Of a stretch of DNA of 41,227 nt, positions 31,740-38,377 are shown in pieces (position 1 is the first letter of the stretch; each line of letters begins with the position of its first letter). Both the position numbers and the translations under genes were made by a program. Source of the stretch: Streptomyces avidinii (GTDB lineage: Bacteria; Actinomycetota; Actinomycetes; Streptomycetales; Streptomycetaceae); the NCBI RefSeq assembly GCF_014650695.1, contig NZ_BMVL01000007.1:1-41227 (forward strand), given 5' to 3'. The notes under the pieces were generated by a model. The model was given only the letters and a program-made list of their open reading frames with translations, made no database searches and was not told where the DNA came from.

Positions 31740-32153
31740 ATGAGCGCGGTGCGCGAGGGACTGACCGAGGGCCGGTACGGCCGGTCGGCGGACGAGCGTA
31801 CGGACCGGAAGCTCAAGATCATCGGATCGGTGCTGGGTGTCGCGCTACTGGGTGTGATCGGCTGGATCGGCTGGGACTACATCGCGGGCCAGAGCGTGAG
31901 CGCCGAGGTGATCAAATTCCAGGTGATTTCGGACACCGAGGTGAAGGTGCACCTGGAGGTCCGCAAGGACTCCTCGGTCACCGGGGTCTGCTCCCTGAGT
32001 TCCCAGGACGAGGGGCACGGCGAGGTGGGCCGCGCGGACTTCACCTTCGCCAAGCCCGTGTCGCGGGTGGACGAGGTCGTCACCCTGAAGACCACCACGC
32101 GGGCCACCATGGTCGAGCTGGTCGGCTGCCAGCCGGCGGCTTCCGCCCACTGA
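31740..32153 (+). CDS. DUF4307 membrane-anchored protein
   Basis: 137 residues from ATG 31740 with AGAGGA upstream; an in-frame GTG at 31707 lacks a site. A conserved cytoplasmic N-terminus (EGRYGRSADERTDRKLKI) leads into one helix (IIGSVLGVALLGVIGWIGWDYIAG). An extracytoplasmic beta-rich domain of about 85 residues follows with two cysteines (TGVCSLSSQDEG, VELVGCQPA). DUF4307 genes sit between mca and greA across Actinobacteria. Function unknown. The 107-bp divergent gap to mca includes TATAGT (31671-31676), a possible -10 element. Confidence 0.88.
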   Translation: MSAVREGLTEGRYGRSADERTDRKLKIIGSVLGVALLGVIGWIGWDYIAGQSVSAEVIKFQVISDTEVKVHLEVRKDSSVTGVCSLSSQDEGHGEVGRADFTFAKPVSRVDEVVTLKTTTRATMVELVGCQPAASAH

Positions 32154-32291
32154 GGCGCGAAGAGGATTGAAGACGCGCCCCACGAGGCAATGAGCCTCTG
32201 GGGTCCTCCCCCTTTTCTTCCCGAATTGTTAGGCTCGTGGTTTCGTCCGCCGCTGGCGGCCAGTAGTCCCCTGTACCGACGAGGAGCACCC

Positions 32292-32789
32292 GTGACCCAG
32301 ACGAGCGAAAGCGTCACCTGGCTGACCCAGGCGGCGTACGACCAGCTGAAGGCGGAGCTGGACTACCTCTCTGGTCCCGCCCGCACGGAGATCGCCACGA
32401 AGATCGCAGCAGCCCGCGAGGAGGGCGACCTGCGTGAGAACGGTGGCTACCACGCGGCCAAGGAGGAGCAGGGCAAGCAGGAGCTCCGGGTCCGCCAGCT
32501 CACGCAGCTCCTGGAGAACGCCAAGGTCGGCACCGCGCCGGCGTCCGACGGCGTGGTGGCCCCGGGCACGCTCGTAAAGATCGCCTTCGACGGCGACGAG
32601 GACGACACCATGGAGTTCCTGCTGGCCTCGCGCGAGTACGCGTCCTCGGACTTCGAGACGTACTCCCCCCAGTCCCCGCTGGGCAGCGGTGTGATGGGCA
32701 AGGCGATCGGCGAGGACGCCGAATACGAGCTGCCGAACGGCAAGAAGGCCTCGGTCAAGATCCTGGACGTCAAGCCCTTTACCGGCTGA
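32292..32789 (+). CDS. greA: Transcription elongation factor GreA
   Basis: 165 residues from GTG 32292 with GAGGAG 5 nt upstream. The N-terminal coiled coil (WLTQAAYDQLKAELDYLSG ... ARTEIATKIAAAREEGDLRENGGYHAAKEEQ) carries the GDLREN acidic tip needed to stimulate RNA polymerase cleavage of backtracked RNA. The C-terminal FKBP-like domain includes SPLGSGVMGKAIGEDAEYELPNG. The 138-bp gap upstream probably holds its promoter. A perfect 14-bp stem terminates it. Confidence 0.97.
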   Translation: MTQTSESVTWLTQAAYDQLKAELDYLSGPARTEIATKIAAAREEGDLRENGGYHAAKEEQGKQELRVRQLTQLLENAKVGTAPASDGVVAPGTLVKIAFDGDEDDTMEFLLASREYASSDFETYSPQSPLGSGVMGKAIGEDAEYELPNGKKASVKILDVKPFTG

Positions 32790-32828
32790 TCACCCTCGGT
32801 CACCGAATCCTGCCCGACCCGCACGCCG

Positions 32829-32860
32829 GATGCCCGGCCGGTCTCCACCGGCCGGGCATC
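32829..32860 (+). terminator. greA terminator hairpin
   Basis: GATGCCCGGCCGGT, loop CTCC, then ACCGGCCGGGCATC: a perfect 14-bp stem with a 4-nt loop, 40 bp after the stop. It also faces the permease relic on the opposite strand and may be bidirectional. Confidence 0.85.
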
Positions 32861-32883
32861 TGCGTTCCGCCTCCGCCGTCCTC

Positions 32884-33014
32884 TCAGCCGTCCGCGCCGC
32901 GGTACTTGCGGACCGCGAGGGTGCGGAAGACCAGGACGATCAGGACGATCAGATCAGCGAGGCCCAGACCGGGTGGACCATCGGCCAGGCGTCGGACTGC
33001 GAGACGCCCGGGCT
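32884..33014 (-). pseudogene. Relic of an ABC-2 permease 3' end, frameshifted and truncated
   Basis: On the minus strand this stretch reads PGVSQSDAWPMVHPVWASLI, then after a one-base deletion VLVFRTLAVRKYRGADG and a stop. It is homologous base by base to the live permease end at 36429-36554 (PGVSTSEAWPMQHPVWASIL ... VVVFRTLSVRKYRRADG). The two share an identical 18-bp stretch, CGAGGCCCAGACCGGGTG (32958-32975 and 36504-36521). Homology stops at about 33012, exactly where the ribonucleotide-reductase fragment begins. The original 3' end of the permease gene therefore appears stranded next to greA by an insertion. Confidence 0.8.
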
Positions 33015-33340
33015 ACGACGCCGCGGTCGTTCAGTCCGCGGACGAGATCGACCTCTTCTCGATGCTCGCCTTCCCGGCCATGTACCAGACGGAGTACGCC
33101 GACAACGCGGTCTCGTTCACCGTCAACTTCCCCGAGTGTAAGTACACGGTCGAAACCGCGGCCAAGATGATCGAGAGCTGGCTGCCGGAGCTGAAGGGCA
33201 CGACCCTGATGCCTGACGGCACGCGAGCCCAGGCCCCGTACGAGCGGATCACCGAGGAAGAGTTCGACTCCTACGAACTGACGTCCGTCCAGGACGGCAC
33301 GGACGAGGATTGCGCGACCGGCGCCTGCCCGGTCCGGTGA
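33015..33340 (+). pseudogene. C-terminal fragment of adenosylcobalamin-dependent ribonucleoside-triphosphate reductase
   Basis: About 107 residues after the junction read ADEIDLFSMLAFPAMYQTEY, DNAVSFTVNF, LKGTTLMPDG, QAPYERITEEEFDSYE and finally DCATGACPVR. The terminal C-x4-C is the redox-shuttle cysteine pair of monomeric class II reductases (RTPR), which reduce NTPs with coenzyme B12. The catalytic barrel and everything upstream are missing. The open frame runs into antisense permease DNA, so no functional start is seen. RTPR genes occur on actinobacterial phages and mobile elements, consistent with imported DNA. A T-rich terminator follows 11 bp after the stop. Confidence 0.75.
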
Positions 33341-33350
33341 CGGCATGACC

Positions 33351-33385
33351 AAGACCCCCTGGCCTGATGGCTGGGGGGTCTTTTT
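33351..33385 (+). terminator. Rho-independent terminator with T-run
   Basis: AAGACCCCC (33351-33359) pairs with GGGGGTCTT (33374-33382). An inner partly paired GGCC...GGC closes a TGAT loop, and TTTTT follows (33381-33385). It terminates the reductase fragment and lies just past the XRE gene end on the other strand. Confidence 0.85.
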
Positions 33386-33394
33386 GTCGTTGGG

Positions 33395-34498
33395 TCAACG
33401 CTCGATCTCGTCCATGAGCATCCGCAGGGTCAGGCTGTGCTTCTCGGGCGGGAGCGCATCCAGGGCCCTCCGCGCAAATGCAGCGCCGCCGGCACGGTCC
33501 CCGGCTCGGGCGAGCATCAGCCCCTTGTGCATCTCCAGGTGTGTGGCGAATCTCGGCAGGCTCTCGGGCAGTTCTCGCGCTGCTTGGTCCTGCGCAGCCA
33601 CTGCCGCCTTCTCGTCACCCAGGCGGGCGAGAAGGAGAGAACGGAAGACGTTCAATCGCCAGTACGGAACTGCGTAGTCGCTGGTCTGCTCGTGCGATCC
33701 GGCCTTGTCGAAGATCAGGCGTCCCTTCGTGTCGAGGTCCAGGGCTGTGGCCCTGTCACCCCGGATGGCTGCCGCGTGGGCCTTGCCGTAGACGGCATTC
33801 AGCAGCCCCAGAGACGGCCGATCAGAGATCTCAAGGGCCTGATCCGCCAGGACATCGGCAACGCCCAGCGAGGCCCCCTCGTAGCCCAGCGCGATTGCTG
33901 CGCGACCGCGCACCCACACCTGCGCCGAGGCGTCATCCGACCTGTCGGCCGCCCGCGCAGCCATCAGGTACCAATGCACTGCCTTCGCGCCATCCGAGCC
34001 CGGAAACGTTTTGGCATACAAGGTCATCAATCGCGACGCGACCGACCAGAGTCGCGGGTCGTCGAGCTGTTGCTGCACGACGACCAGCTCGCCGGACACG
34101 CGGCGTTGAATGTCGGCCGCGCCCATGGACATGTACTCGGTCCCGTAAGTGCCCAGCTTGGCCTCCCACTCGTCCGCAGCCGGCCCGCCCTTGAGGCGCG
34201 CGGCGAAGCCCTTGGAGAGGAGGTCGGAGGCGACCGTGGGAGCAATGGCCGCCCCCACGATGTCCGTCATAAAAGCGCGTCGTTCCACTTCACCTTCTAG
34301 GACTGCGAGGGGTACGTCCAAGACTGCGGAGAGAGCGGTCAGGTAGAAGGGGCCCGGCGTGATCTTGCCGCGCTCCCAATTGCTCACGTACTCGCGGGAC
34401 AGCGTCGTCCCGTACACCTCGTTGATCTTCTTCGCCAACTGGCCCTGTGACATGGATTGGGCCGTGCGCAGGCTCTTGATCAGTTCCCCAAGGTCCAT
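33395..34498 (-). CDS. XRE-family regulator with helical C-terminal domain
   Basis: 367 residues from ATG 34498 (AAGG 7 nt upstream); ATG 34531, preceded by GGAAGG, is a serious alternative adding 11 residues. The N-terminal helix-turn-helix (about 1-60: LGELIKSLRTAQSMSQGQLAKKI, LSREYVSNWERGKITPG) binds DNA. The rest is a TPR-like alpha-helical domain (for example KAVHWYLMAARAADRSDDASA, LLARLGDEKAAVAAQDQAA). This domain layout is common in streptomycete regulators next to peptide or secondary-metabolite genes. It is divergent from the small-peptide/methyltransferase pair and probably regulates it. Inducer unknown. Confidence 0.85.
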   Translation of the reverse strand: MDLGELIKSLRTAQSMSQGQLAKKINEVYGTTLSREYVSNWERGKITPGPFYLTALSAVLDVPLAVLEGEVERRAFMTDIVGAAIAPTVASDLLSKGFAARLKGGPAADEWEAKLGTYGTEYMSMGAADIQRRVSGELVVVQQQLDDPRLWSVASRLMTLYAKTFPGSDGAKAVHWYLMAARAADRSDDASAQVWVRGRAAIALGYEGASLGVADVLADQALEISDRPSLGLLNAVYGKAHAAAIRGDRATALDLDTKGRLIFDKAGSHEQTSDYAVPYWRLNVFRSLLLARLGDEKAAVAAQDQAARELPESLPRFATHLEMHKGLMLARAGDRAGGAAFARRALDALPPEKHSLTLRMLMDEIER

Positions 34499-35011
34499 AC
34501 GCCCACCTTGCCACTCGCCGGCGCCCCTCATGGTGCCTTCCAACCGGCTGAAAGTCGCCAACAGTAGGCACCTGGGCTGCACTTCACACTACGCATCACA
34601 CTGGGCCGACACGTTCCGTAGCGGGACGATCGCACTCACCGAACGGAAACGGCGGCGAGGGGCAAATCATGGAAGCCACACGTAACGAGTTCGCGCAGCA
34701 GGGAATGCCCGGCGGCGGCGTAGGCGCCCCCGTGATGGTCTCTCTGCCCCGCCCCAGCCCCGAGGCCCCGAACGATGATCCTCGGCAACGGGGCCGTCTG
34801 CGTGGCCGAACGCACCATTCGCGTCTACCGGCCTTACCAGCGCACCCCGGCCCAAAGCAGGCCGCCCACAGACTCCGCCCCTGCCAGGACACCCTCCTAC
34901 CCGGTCGCGGCACGGCCAAGGGACTCGGCAGGGGCGGGAAGGACACCTGTCCCACAGGGCAGGCAGCAGTACCGACATGCGGCATTGAACCTACTCAGGG
35001 GAGCATCGACC
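34499..35011 (+). other. Divergent spacer with an uncertain short ORF
   Basis: An ATG at 34669 follows GAGGGG and starts MEATRNEFAQQGMPGGGVGAP, but the frame then turns Arg/Pro-rich and runs through the next two genes. A different frame (from 34775) leads into the small peptide. A short, possibly frameshifted, gene may exist at 34669-34990, but I cannot define its end. TCACACT occurs twice with 12-bp periodicity (34584-34590, 34596-34602), possibly half-sites for the XRE regulator. Confidence 0.3.
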
Positions 35012-35176
35012 ATGGAGTTCTACCTCTCGTTCGCCGACGGCGGCCAGCACGGCGGCGGCACCGGCTCCGGCCAGGGCGGCAGCCAGCAGGACGACAGCGA
35101 CAGCGGCGCCAAGCACGGCGGGGGCGGCTCCGACGAGGGCGGCAACACCAGCGACGGCTCCGGCCCGGCCAAGTAA
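35012..35176 (+). CDS. 54-residue Gly/Ser/Asp-rich peptide, candidate RiPP precursor
   Basis: The ATG at 35012 has AGGGGAG 8 nt upstream, a good site for such a short gene. The peptide begins MEFYLSFADGG and continues with Gly, Ser, Asp, Gln and His only (GQHGGGTGSGQ, SQQDDSDSGAKH, SDEGGNTSDGSG), ending in PAK. There is no Cys, ruling out lanthionines or sactionines. It holds several Asp-Gly/Asp-Ser/Asn-Thr steps, sequences prone to succinimide formation. It lies 9 bp before the PIMT-like methyltransferase. The start FYLSF is reminiscent of, but not identical to, FxLD-type precursor leaders. Secretion signal absent. Precursor status is inferred from position and composition. Confidence 0.6.
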   Translation: MEFYLSFADGGQHGGGTGSGQGGSQQDDSDSGAKHGGGGSDEGGNTSDGSGPAK

Positions 35177-35185
35177 GCAGGCACA

Positions 35186-36355
35186 GTGACCATTCGCGCA
35201 GAGGAGGCGGGCCTGAACGGGCTCGCCTCCGCGCTCGTTGAGACGGGCGCCCTGACATCCGACTGGCTGCCGACCTTCAAGGCGGTACCCCGAGAGTCGT
35301 TCGTACCTGCCCGGGTGTGGCCCGGCATCGCGGACGGCACCCGCCAGACCGAGCTCGTGGACCGCGAGAAGGACCCCGAAGCGTGGTTCAAGTGCGTGTA
35401 CTCGGACATCCCCCTGACGACTCAGTGGGACGACGGCAAGCACGTGGGCGACGGCCTCGGCACCACCCCCACCAGCTCCAACTCGATGCCTCGCATGGTC
35501 TTCTCGATGCTCGCCGACCTCGACGTCCGCGAGGGCCACCGCACCCTTGAGATCGGCACTGGCACAGGCTGGAACGCTGGGCTGCTCGCACATCGCCTCG
35601 GCGGTGAGAACGTCGTGAGCATCGAGTACGACGAAGCGGTGGCCAAGGGCGCGGGAGAGAACCTGCGCCGCGCCGGCCTCAGTCCCCTCGTCATCGTCGG
35701 GGACGGCAGGCTCGGGTACAGCGGCGGTGCGCCGTACGACCGGGTGATCGCTACCTGCTCCATCGGTGAGGTGCCACAGACGTGGATCGAGCAGACGGTA
35801 CCTGGTGGCGTGATTGTCGCCCCCTGGGGCACTGACTACGGCGGCGAGCACGTCGTCCGTCTGACCGTCGGCGAGGGCGGGACCGCGAGCGGCCCCTTCA
35901 CCCGCTCCTCCGCGTTCATGCGCCTCAGGCAGCAGCGCACGGCGCGCCCACCGTTTGACGCCTACCTCAAGGGCCAGGAGTGGCCTGCGGACGGCAGGCG
36001 GAGCTCCAGCGCCCTCTCCCCCACTGAGATCGGTGGTTGGGTGGAGCAGTTCGTGATCGGGCTCATGGTTCCCGGGGCGTTCTGGCGTGCCGAGCGGTAT
36101 GAGGGCGGCGCCTACACGCTCTGGACGTACAGCACGGACACGCAGTCATGGGCCTCCGTCGACTACGTCCCGGGGGCCGACGAGTACGAGGTGGTCCAGT
36201 CCGGTCCCCGCGATCTCTGGGAAGAGACCGAGGTGGCGTTTCAGTGGTGGTTCAGCCATGGCCGACCGGGGTTCGACCACTTCGGTCTCACCGTAGGGCC
36301 TGACACCCAGAGGGCATGGCTCGACACCCCGGAGAACGTCCTCCCGGGCCACTGA
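35186..36355 (+). CDS. PIMT-like (protein-L-isoaspartate O-methyltransferase family) SAM methyltransferase
   Basis: 389 residues from GTG 35186. The N-terminal part resembles PIMT: LPTFKAVPRESFVP, then VYSDIPLTTQ, the TSSNSMPRM substrate loop (96-104), SAM motif I LEIGTGTGWNAGLL (121-134), IEYDE, VGDGRLG (171-177), and YDRVIATCS. A C-terminal extension of about 170 residues (rich in Trp and Tyr) goes beyond housekeeping PIMT and recalls the methyltransferases of FxLD and ATP-grasp peptide systems. Such enzymes methylate Asp side chains in ribosomal peptides to drive aspartimide formation. The upstream 54-residue peptide is the likely substrate. No ATP-grasp or lanthionine synthetase is nearby, so the pathway would be minimal or incomplete. 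Confidence 0.82.
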   Translation: MTIRAEEAGLNGLASALVETGALTSDWLPTFKAVPRESFVPARVWPGIADGTRQTELVDREKDPEAWFKCVYSDIPLTTQWDDGKHVGDGLGTTPTSSNSMPRMVFSMLADLDVREGHRTLEIGTGTGWNAGLLAHRLGGENVVSIEYDEAVAKGAGENLRRAGLSPLVIVGDGRLGYSGGAPYDRVIATCSIGEVPQTWIEQTVPGGVIVAPWGTDYGGEHVVRLTVGEGGTASGPFTRSSAFMRLRQQRTARPPFDAYLKGQEWPADGRRSSSALSPTEIGGWVEQFVIGLMVPGAFWRAERYEGGAYTLWTYSTDTQSWASVDYVPGADEYEVVQSGPRDLWEETEVAFQWWFSHGRPGFDHFGLTVGPDTQRAWLDTPENVLPGH

Positions 36356-36386
36356 GGCCTGGAGCCAGCGTCAGCGGGCATGAAGA

Positions 36387-36410
36387 AGCCCCCACCTTCG
36401 GGTGGGGGCT
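36387..36410. terminator. Hairpin between methyltransferase and permease ends
   Basis: AGCCCCCACC, loop TTCG, GGTGGGGGCT: a perfect 10-bp stem with a stable tetraloop, 31 bp after the methyltransferase stop and 18 bp before the convergent permease stop. Probably bidirectional. Confidence 0.8.
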
Positions 36411-36428
36411 CCATCGGAAGTCAGGGCA

Positions 36429-37223
36429 TCAACCATCTGCGCGGCGGTACTTCCGTACCGACAGCGTCCGGAAGACCACGACGATCAGAACCGACCAGAG
36501 GATCGAGGCCCAGACCGGGTGCTGCATCGGCCAGGCCTCGGACGTCGAGACACCCGGGTTGCCGAACAGGACGCGGCACGCCTGCACGGTCGCGCTGAAC
36601 GGGTTCCATTCGGCGATGGGCTGGAGCCAGGACGCCATCTGGGCGGAGTCCACGAACGCGATCGAGATGAAGGTGACCGGGAAGAGCCAGATCAGGCCGC
36701 CCGAGGTCGCCGCCTCCGGCGTGCGGACCGAGAGGCCGATCAGGGCACCGATCCAGGAGAAGGCGTAGCCGAGGAGGAGCAGCAGGCCGAAGGCCCCCAG
36801 CGCCTTCGGGACGCCTTCGTGGATGCGCCAGCCGACGAGGAGGGCGACGATCGTAAGGACGACCACGGTGAGGGCGGTCTGCACCAGGTCCGCCAGCGTG
36901 CGGCCGGTCAGGACGGCGCCGCGGGCCATCGGTAGGGACCTGAAGCGGTCGATCAGGCCCTTGTGCATGTCGTCCGCGATGCCGGCGCCCGCGCCGGCCG
37001 TGGCGAAGGTGACGGTCTGGGCGAAGATGCCGGCCATCAGGAACTCGCGGTAGACGACGGGGTCCGTCGTGCCCCCGACGGTCATGGAGCCGCCGAAGAC
37101 GAAGCTGAACAGCACCACGAACATGACTGGCTGGATCACGCCAAACAGGATCATCTCGGGAATTCTGGACATCCGAATCAAGTTCCTGCGGGCAATGACC
37201 AGGGAGTCGCTCAGGCCGCTCAC
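36429..37223 (-). CDS. ABC-2 type permease (DrrB-like)
   Basis: 264 residues from GTG 37223, overlapping the ATPase stop (GTGA). Six hydrophobic helices have the ABC-2 layout: DSLVIARRNLIRMSRIPE, then ILFGVIQPVMFVVLFSFVFG, AGIFAQTVTFATAGAGAGIADD, the cytoplasmic KGLIDRFRSLPMARGAVLTGR, and later helices ending VVVFRTLSVRKYRRADG. It works with the ATPase as an exporter, probably of a drug or lipid. Its last 125 bp are duplicated as a relic 3.5 kb away next to greA, so the present 3' end may have been supplied by an inserted element. The coding frame is intact. Confidence 0.9.
   Translation of the reverse strand: MSGLSDSLVIARRNLIRMSRIPEMILFGVIQPVMFVVLFSFVFGGSMTVGGTTDPVVYREFLMAGIFAQTVTFATAGAGAGIADDMHKGLIDRFRSLPMARGAVLTGRTLADLVQTALTVVVLTIVALLVGWRIHEGVPKALGAFGLLLLLGYAFSWIGALIGLSVRTPEAATSGGLIWLFPVTFISIAFVDSAQMASWLQPIAEWNPFSATVQACRVLFGNPGVSTSEAWPMQHPVWASILWSVLIVVVFRTLSVRKYRRADG
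36504..36521. repeat. Direct repeat shared with 32958-32975 (candidate attachment-site relic)
   Basis: CGAGGCCCAGACCGGGTG occurs here in the live permease gene and, in the same orientation, at 32958-32975 in the permease relic. It is embedded in about 125 bp of weaker similarity. The two copies flank the 3.5-kb segment carrying the reductase fragment, XRE regulator, peptide and methyltransferase. Confidence 0.65.
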
Positions 37224-38242
37224 TTCGCCGCCTCCTTCCGGGCCGCCTTGCGGCCCTTGACCTCGGGGCCGGCCGCCGCTTCGGCGCGCTCCTCCGCCCG
37301 CCGTTCGGCCGCGTGACCGGTCAGGGAGATGAACACGTCGTCGAGGGTGGGGCGGCGCAGCCCGATGTCGTCGATCTCGATGCCCCGGCCGTCCAGTTCG
37401 CGGATGACCTCGGCGAGCAGCTTGGCACCGCCCGACACGGGCACGGTCAGCTTGCGGGTGTGCTTCTCGACCGTGGTCTCGCCCTTGCCGAAGCCGGCGA
37501 GCACCTCGCGCGCGGTGGTGATGCGGTCCCGCTCGTGGACGACGACCTCCACACGCTCGCCGCCGGTGCGCGCCTTGAGCTGGTCGGAGGTGCCGCGGGC
37601 GATGACCTTGCCGTGGTCGACCACGCAGATGTCGTGCGCGAGGTGGTCGGCCTCCTCCAGGTACTGGGTGGTGAGGAGCAGGGTGGTGCCGGCGGCGACC
37701 AGTTCCTGGATGATTCCCCACAGTTGCAGGCGGTTGCGGGGGTCGAGGCCGGTGGTCGGTTCGTCCATGAACATCACGGGCGGGCTGACGACGAGGGCGG
37801 CCGCGAGGTCGAGGCGCCTGCGCATGCCGCCGGAGTACGTCTTGGCCGTGCGGTCGGCGGCGTCGCCGAGGTTGAAGCGTTCGAGGAGTTCCTCGGCCCG
37901 GACCTTCGCCGCTTTGGCCTTCATCTGGTAGAGCTGGCCGACCATCCGGAGGTTCTCACGGCCGGTCAGGTACTCGTCCACGGCCGCGAACTGGCCGGAC
38001 AGGCCGATGGAGCGGCGGACTTCGTCGGGATGCCGCAGCACGTCGATGCCGGCGACGACGGCCTTGCCGCTGTCGGGCCGGAGGAGGGTGGTCAGGACGC
38101 GTACGGTCGTGGTCTTGCCCGCGCCGTTCGGGCCGAGCAGGCCCAGGACGGTGCCTTCGGGGACGTCGAGGTCCACGCCGTCCAGAGCCCGTACGTCGCC
38201 GAAGGTCTTGACCAGACCTTCGGCGTAGATAGCGCCTGGCAT
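37220..38242 (-). CDS. ABC transporter ATPase, DrrA family
   Basis: 340 residues; GGGAG precedes the ATG at 38242. Walker A GPNGAGKTT (37-45), Q-loop region GLSGQFAAVDEYLTGREN, signature YSGGMRRRLDLAAAL (about 137), Walker B VMFMDEPTTGLDP, and the H-loop replaced by LTTQYLEEAD as in DrrA. A C-terminal regulatory extension (LRRPTLDDVFISLTGH) and an Ala/Glu/Lys-rich tail complete it. It powers export by the overlapping permease gene. The DrrA type suggests export of drugs or hydrophobic compounds; the actual substrate is unknown. The promoter region upstream contains a GAATATTC palindrome. Confidence 0.94.
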   Translation of the reverse strand: MPGAIYAEGLVKTFGDVRALDGVDLDVPEGTVLGLLGPNGAGKTTTVRVLTTLLRPDSGKAVVAGIDVLRHPDEVRRSIGLSGQFAAVDEYLTGRENLRMVGQLYQMKAKAAKVRAEELLERFNLGDAADRTAKTYSGGMRRRLDLAAALVVSPPVMFMDEPTTGLDPRNRLQLWGIIQELVAAGTTLLLTTQYLEEADHLAHDICVVDHGKVIARGTSDQLKARTGGERVEVVVHERDRITTAREVLAGFGKGETTVEKHTRKLTVPVSGGAKLLAEVIRELDGRGIEIDDIGLRRPTLDDVFISLTGHAAERRAEERAEAAAGPEVKGRKAARKEAAK

Positions 38243-38377
38243 ATGGATTCTCCCAGTGGATCAGGCCATTGGAATCAGAATATTCAAGGCATTCCTAGGC
38301 AAATCCTATGGGCGGCGGACACGTCCTGCTCGGCCGATCGGGTGCGGTCCGCGGTCAGGGGCTCGGGCTTTCTCCGG
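38243..38377 (-). promoter_or_regulatory. Promoter region of the DrrAB-type operon with palindromes
   Basis: An AT-rich island between the ilvA end and the ATPase start. It contains GAATATTC (38278-38285), flanked by GGAAT (38271-38275) and ATTCC (38291-38295), and CCTAGG/CCTATGG repeats just beyond. These could be operator half-sites for a dimeric repressor. The -10/-35 assignment is not clear. Confidence 0.35.

Noticed and set aside
33015..33340. Functional small gene for the reductase-like ORF
   Set aside because: The only starts lie in antisense permease relic DNA and the catalytic domain is missing; a fragment is more likely.
32884..36554. tRNA-type attachment site for the island
   Set aside because: No tRNA-like sequence at either border; the duplicated sequence is clearly permease coding DNA.
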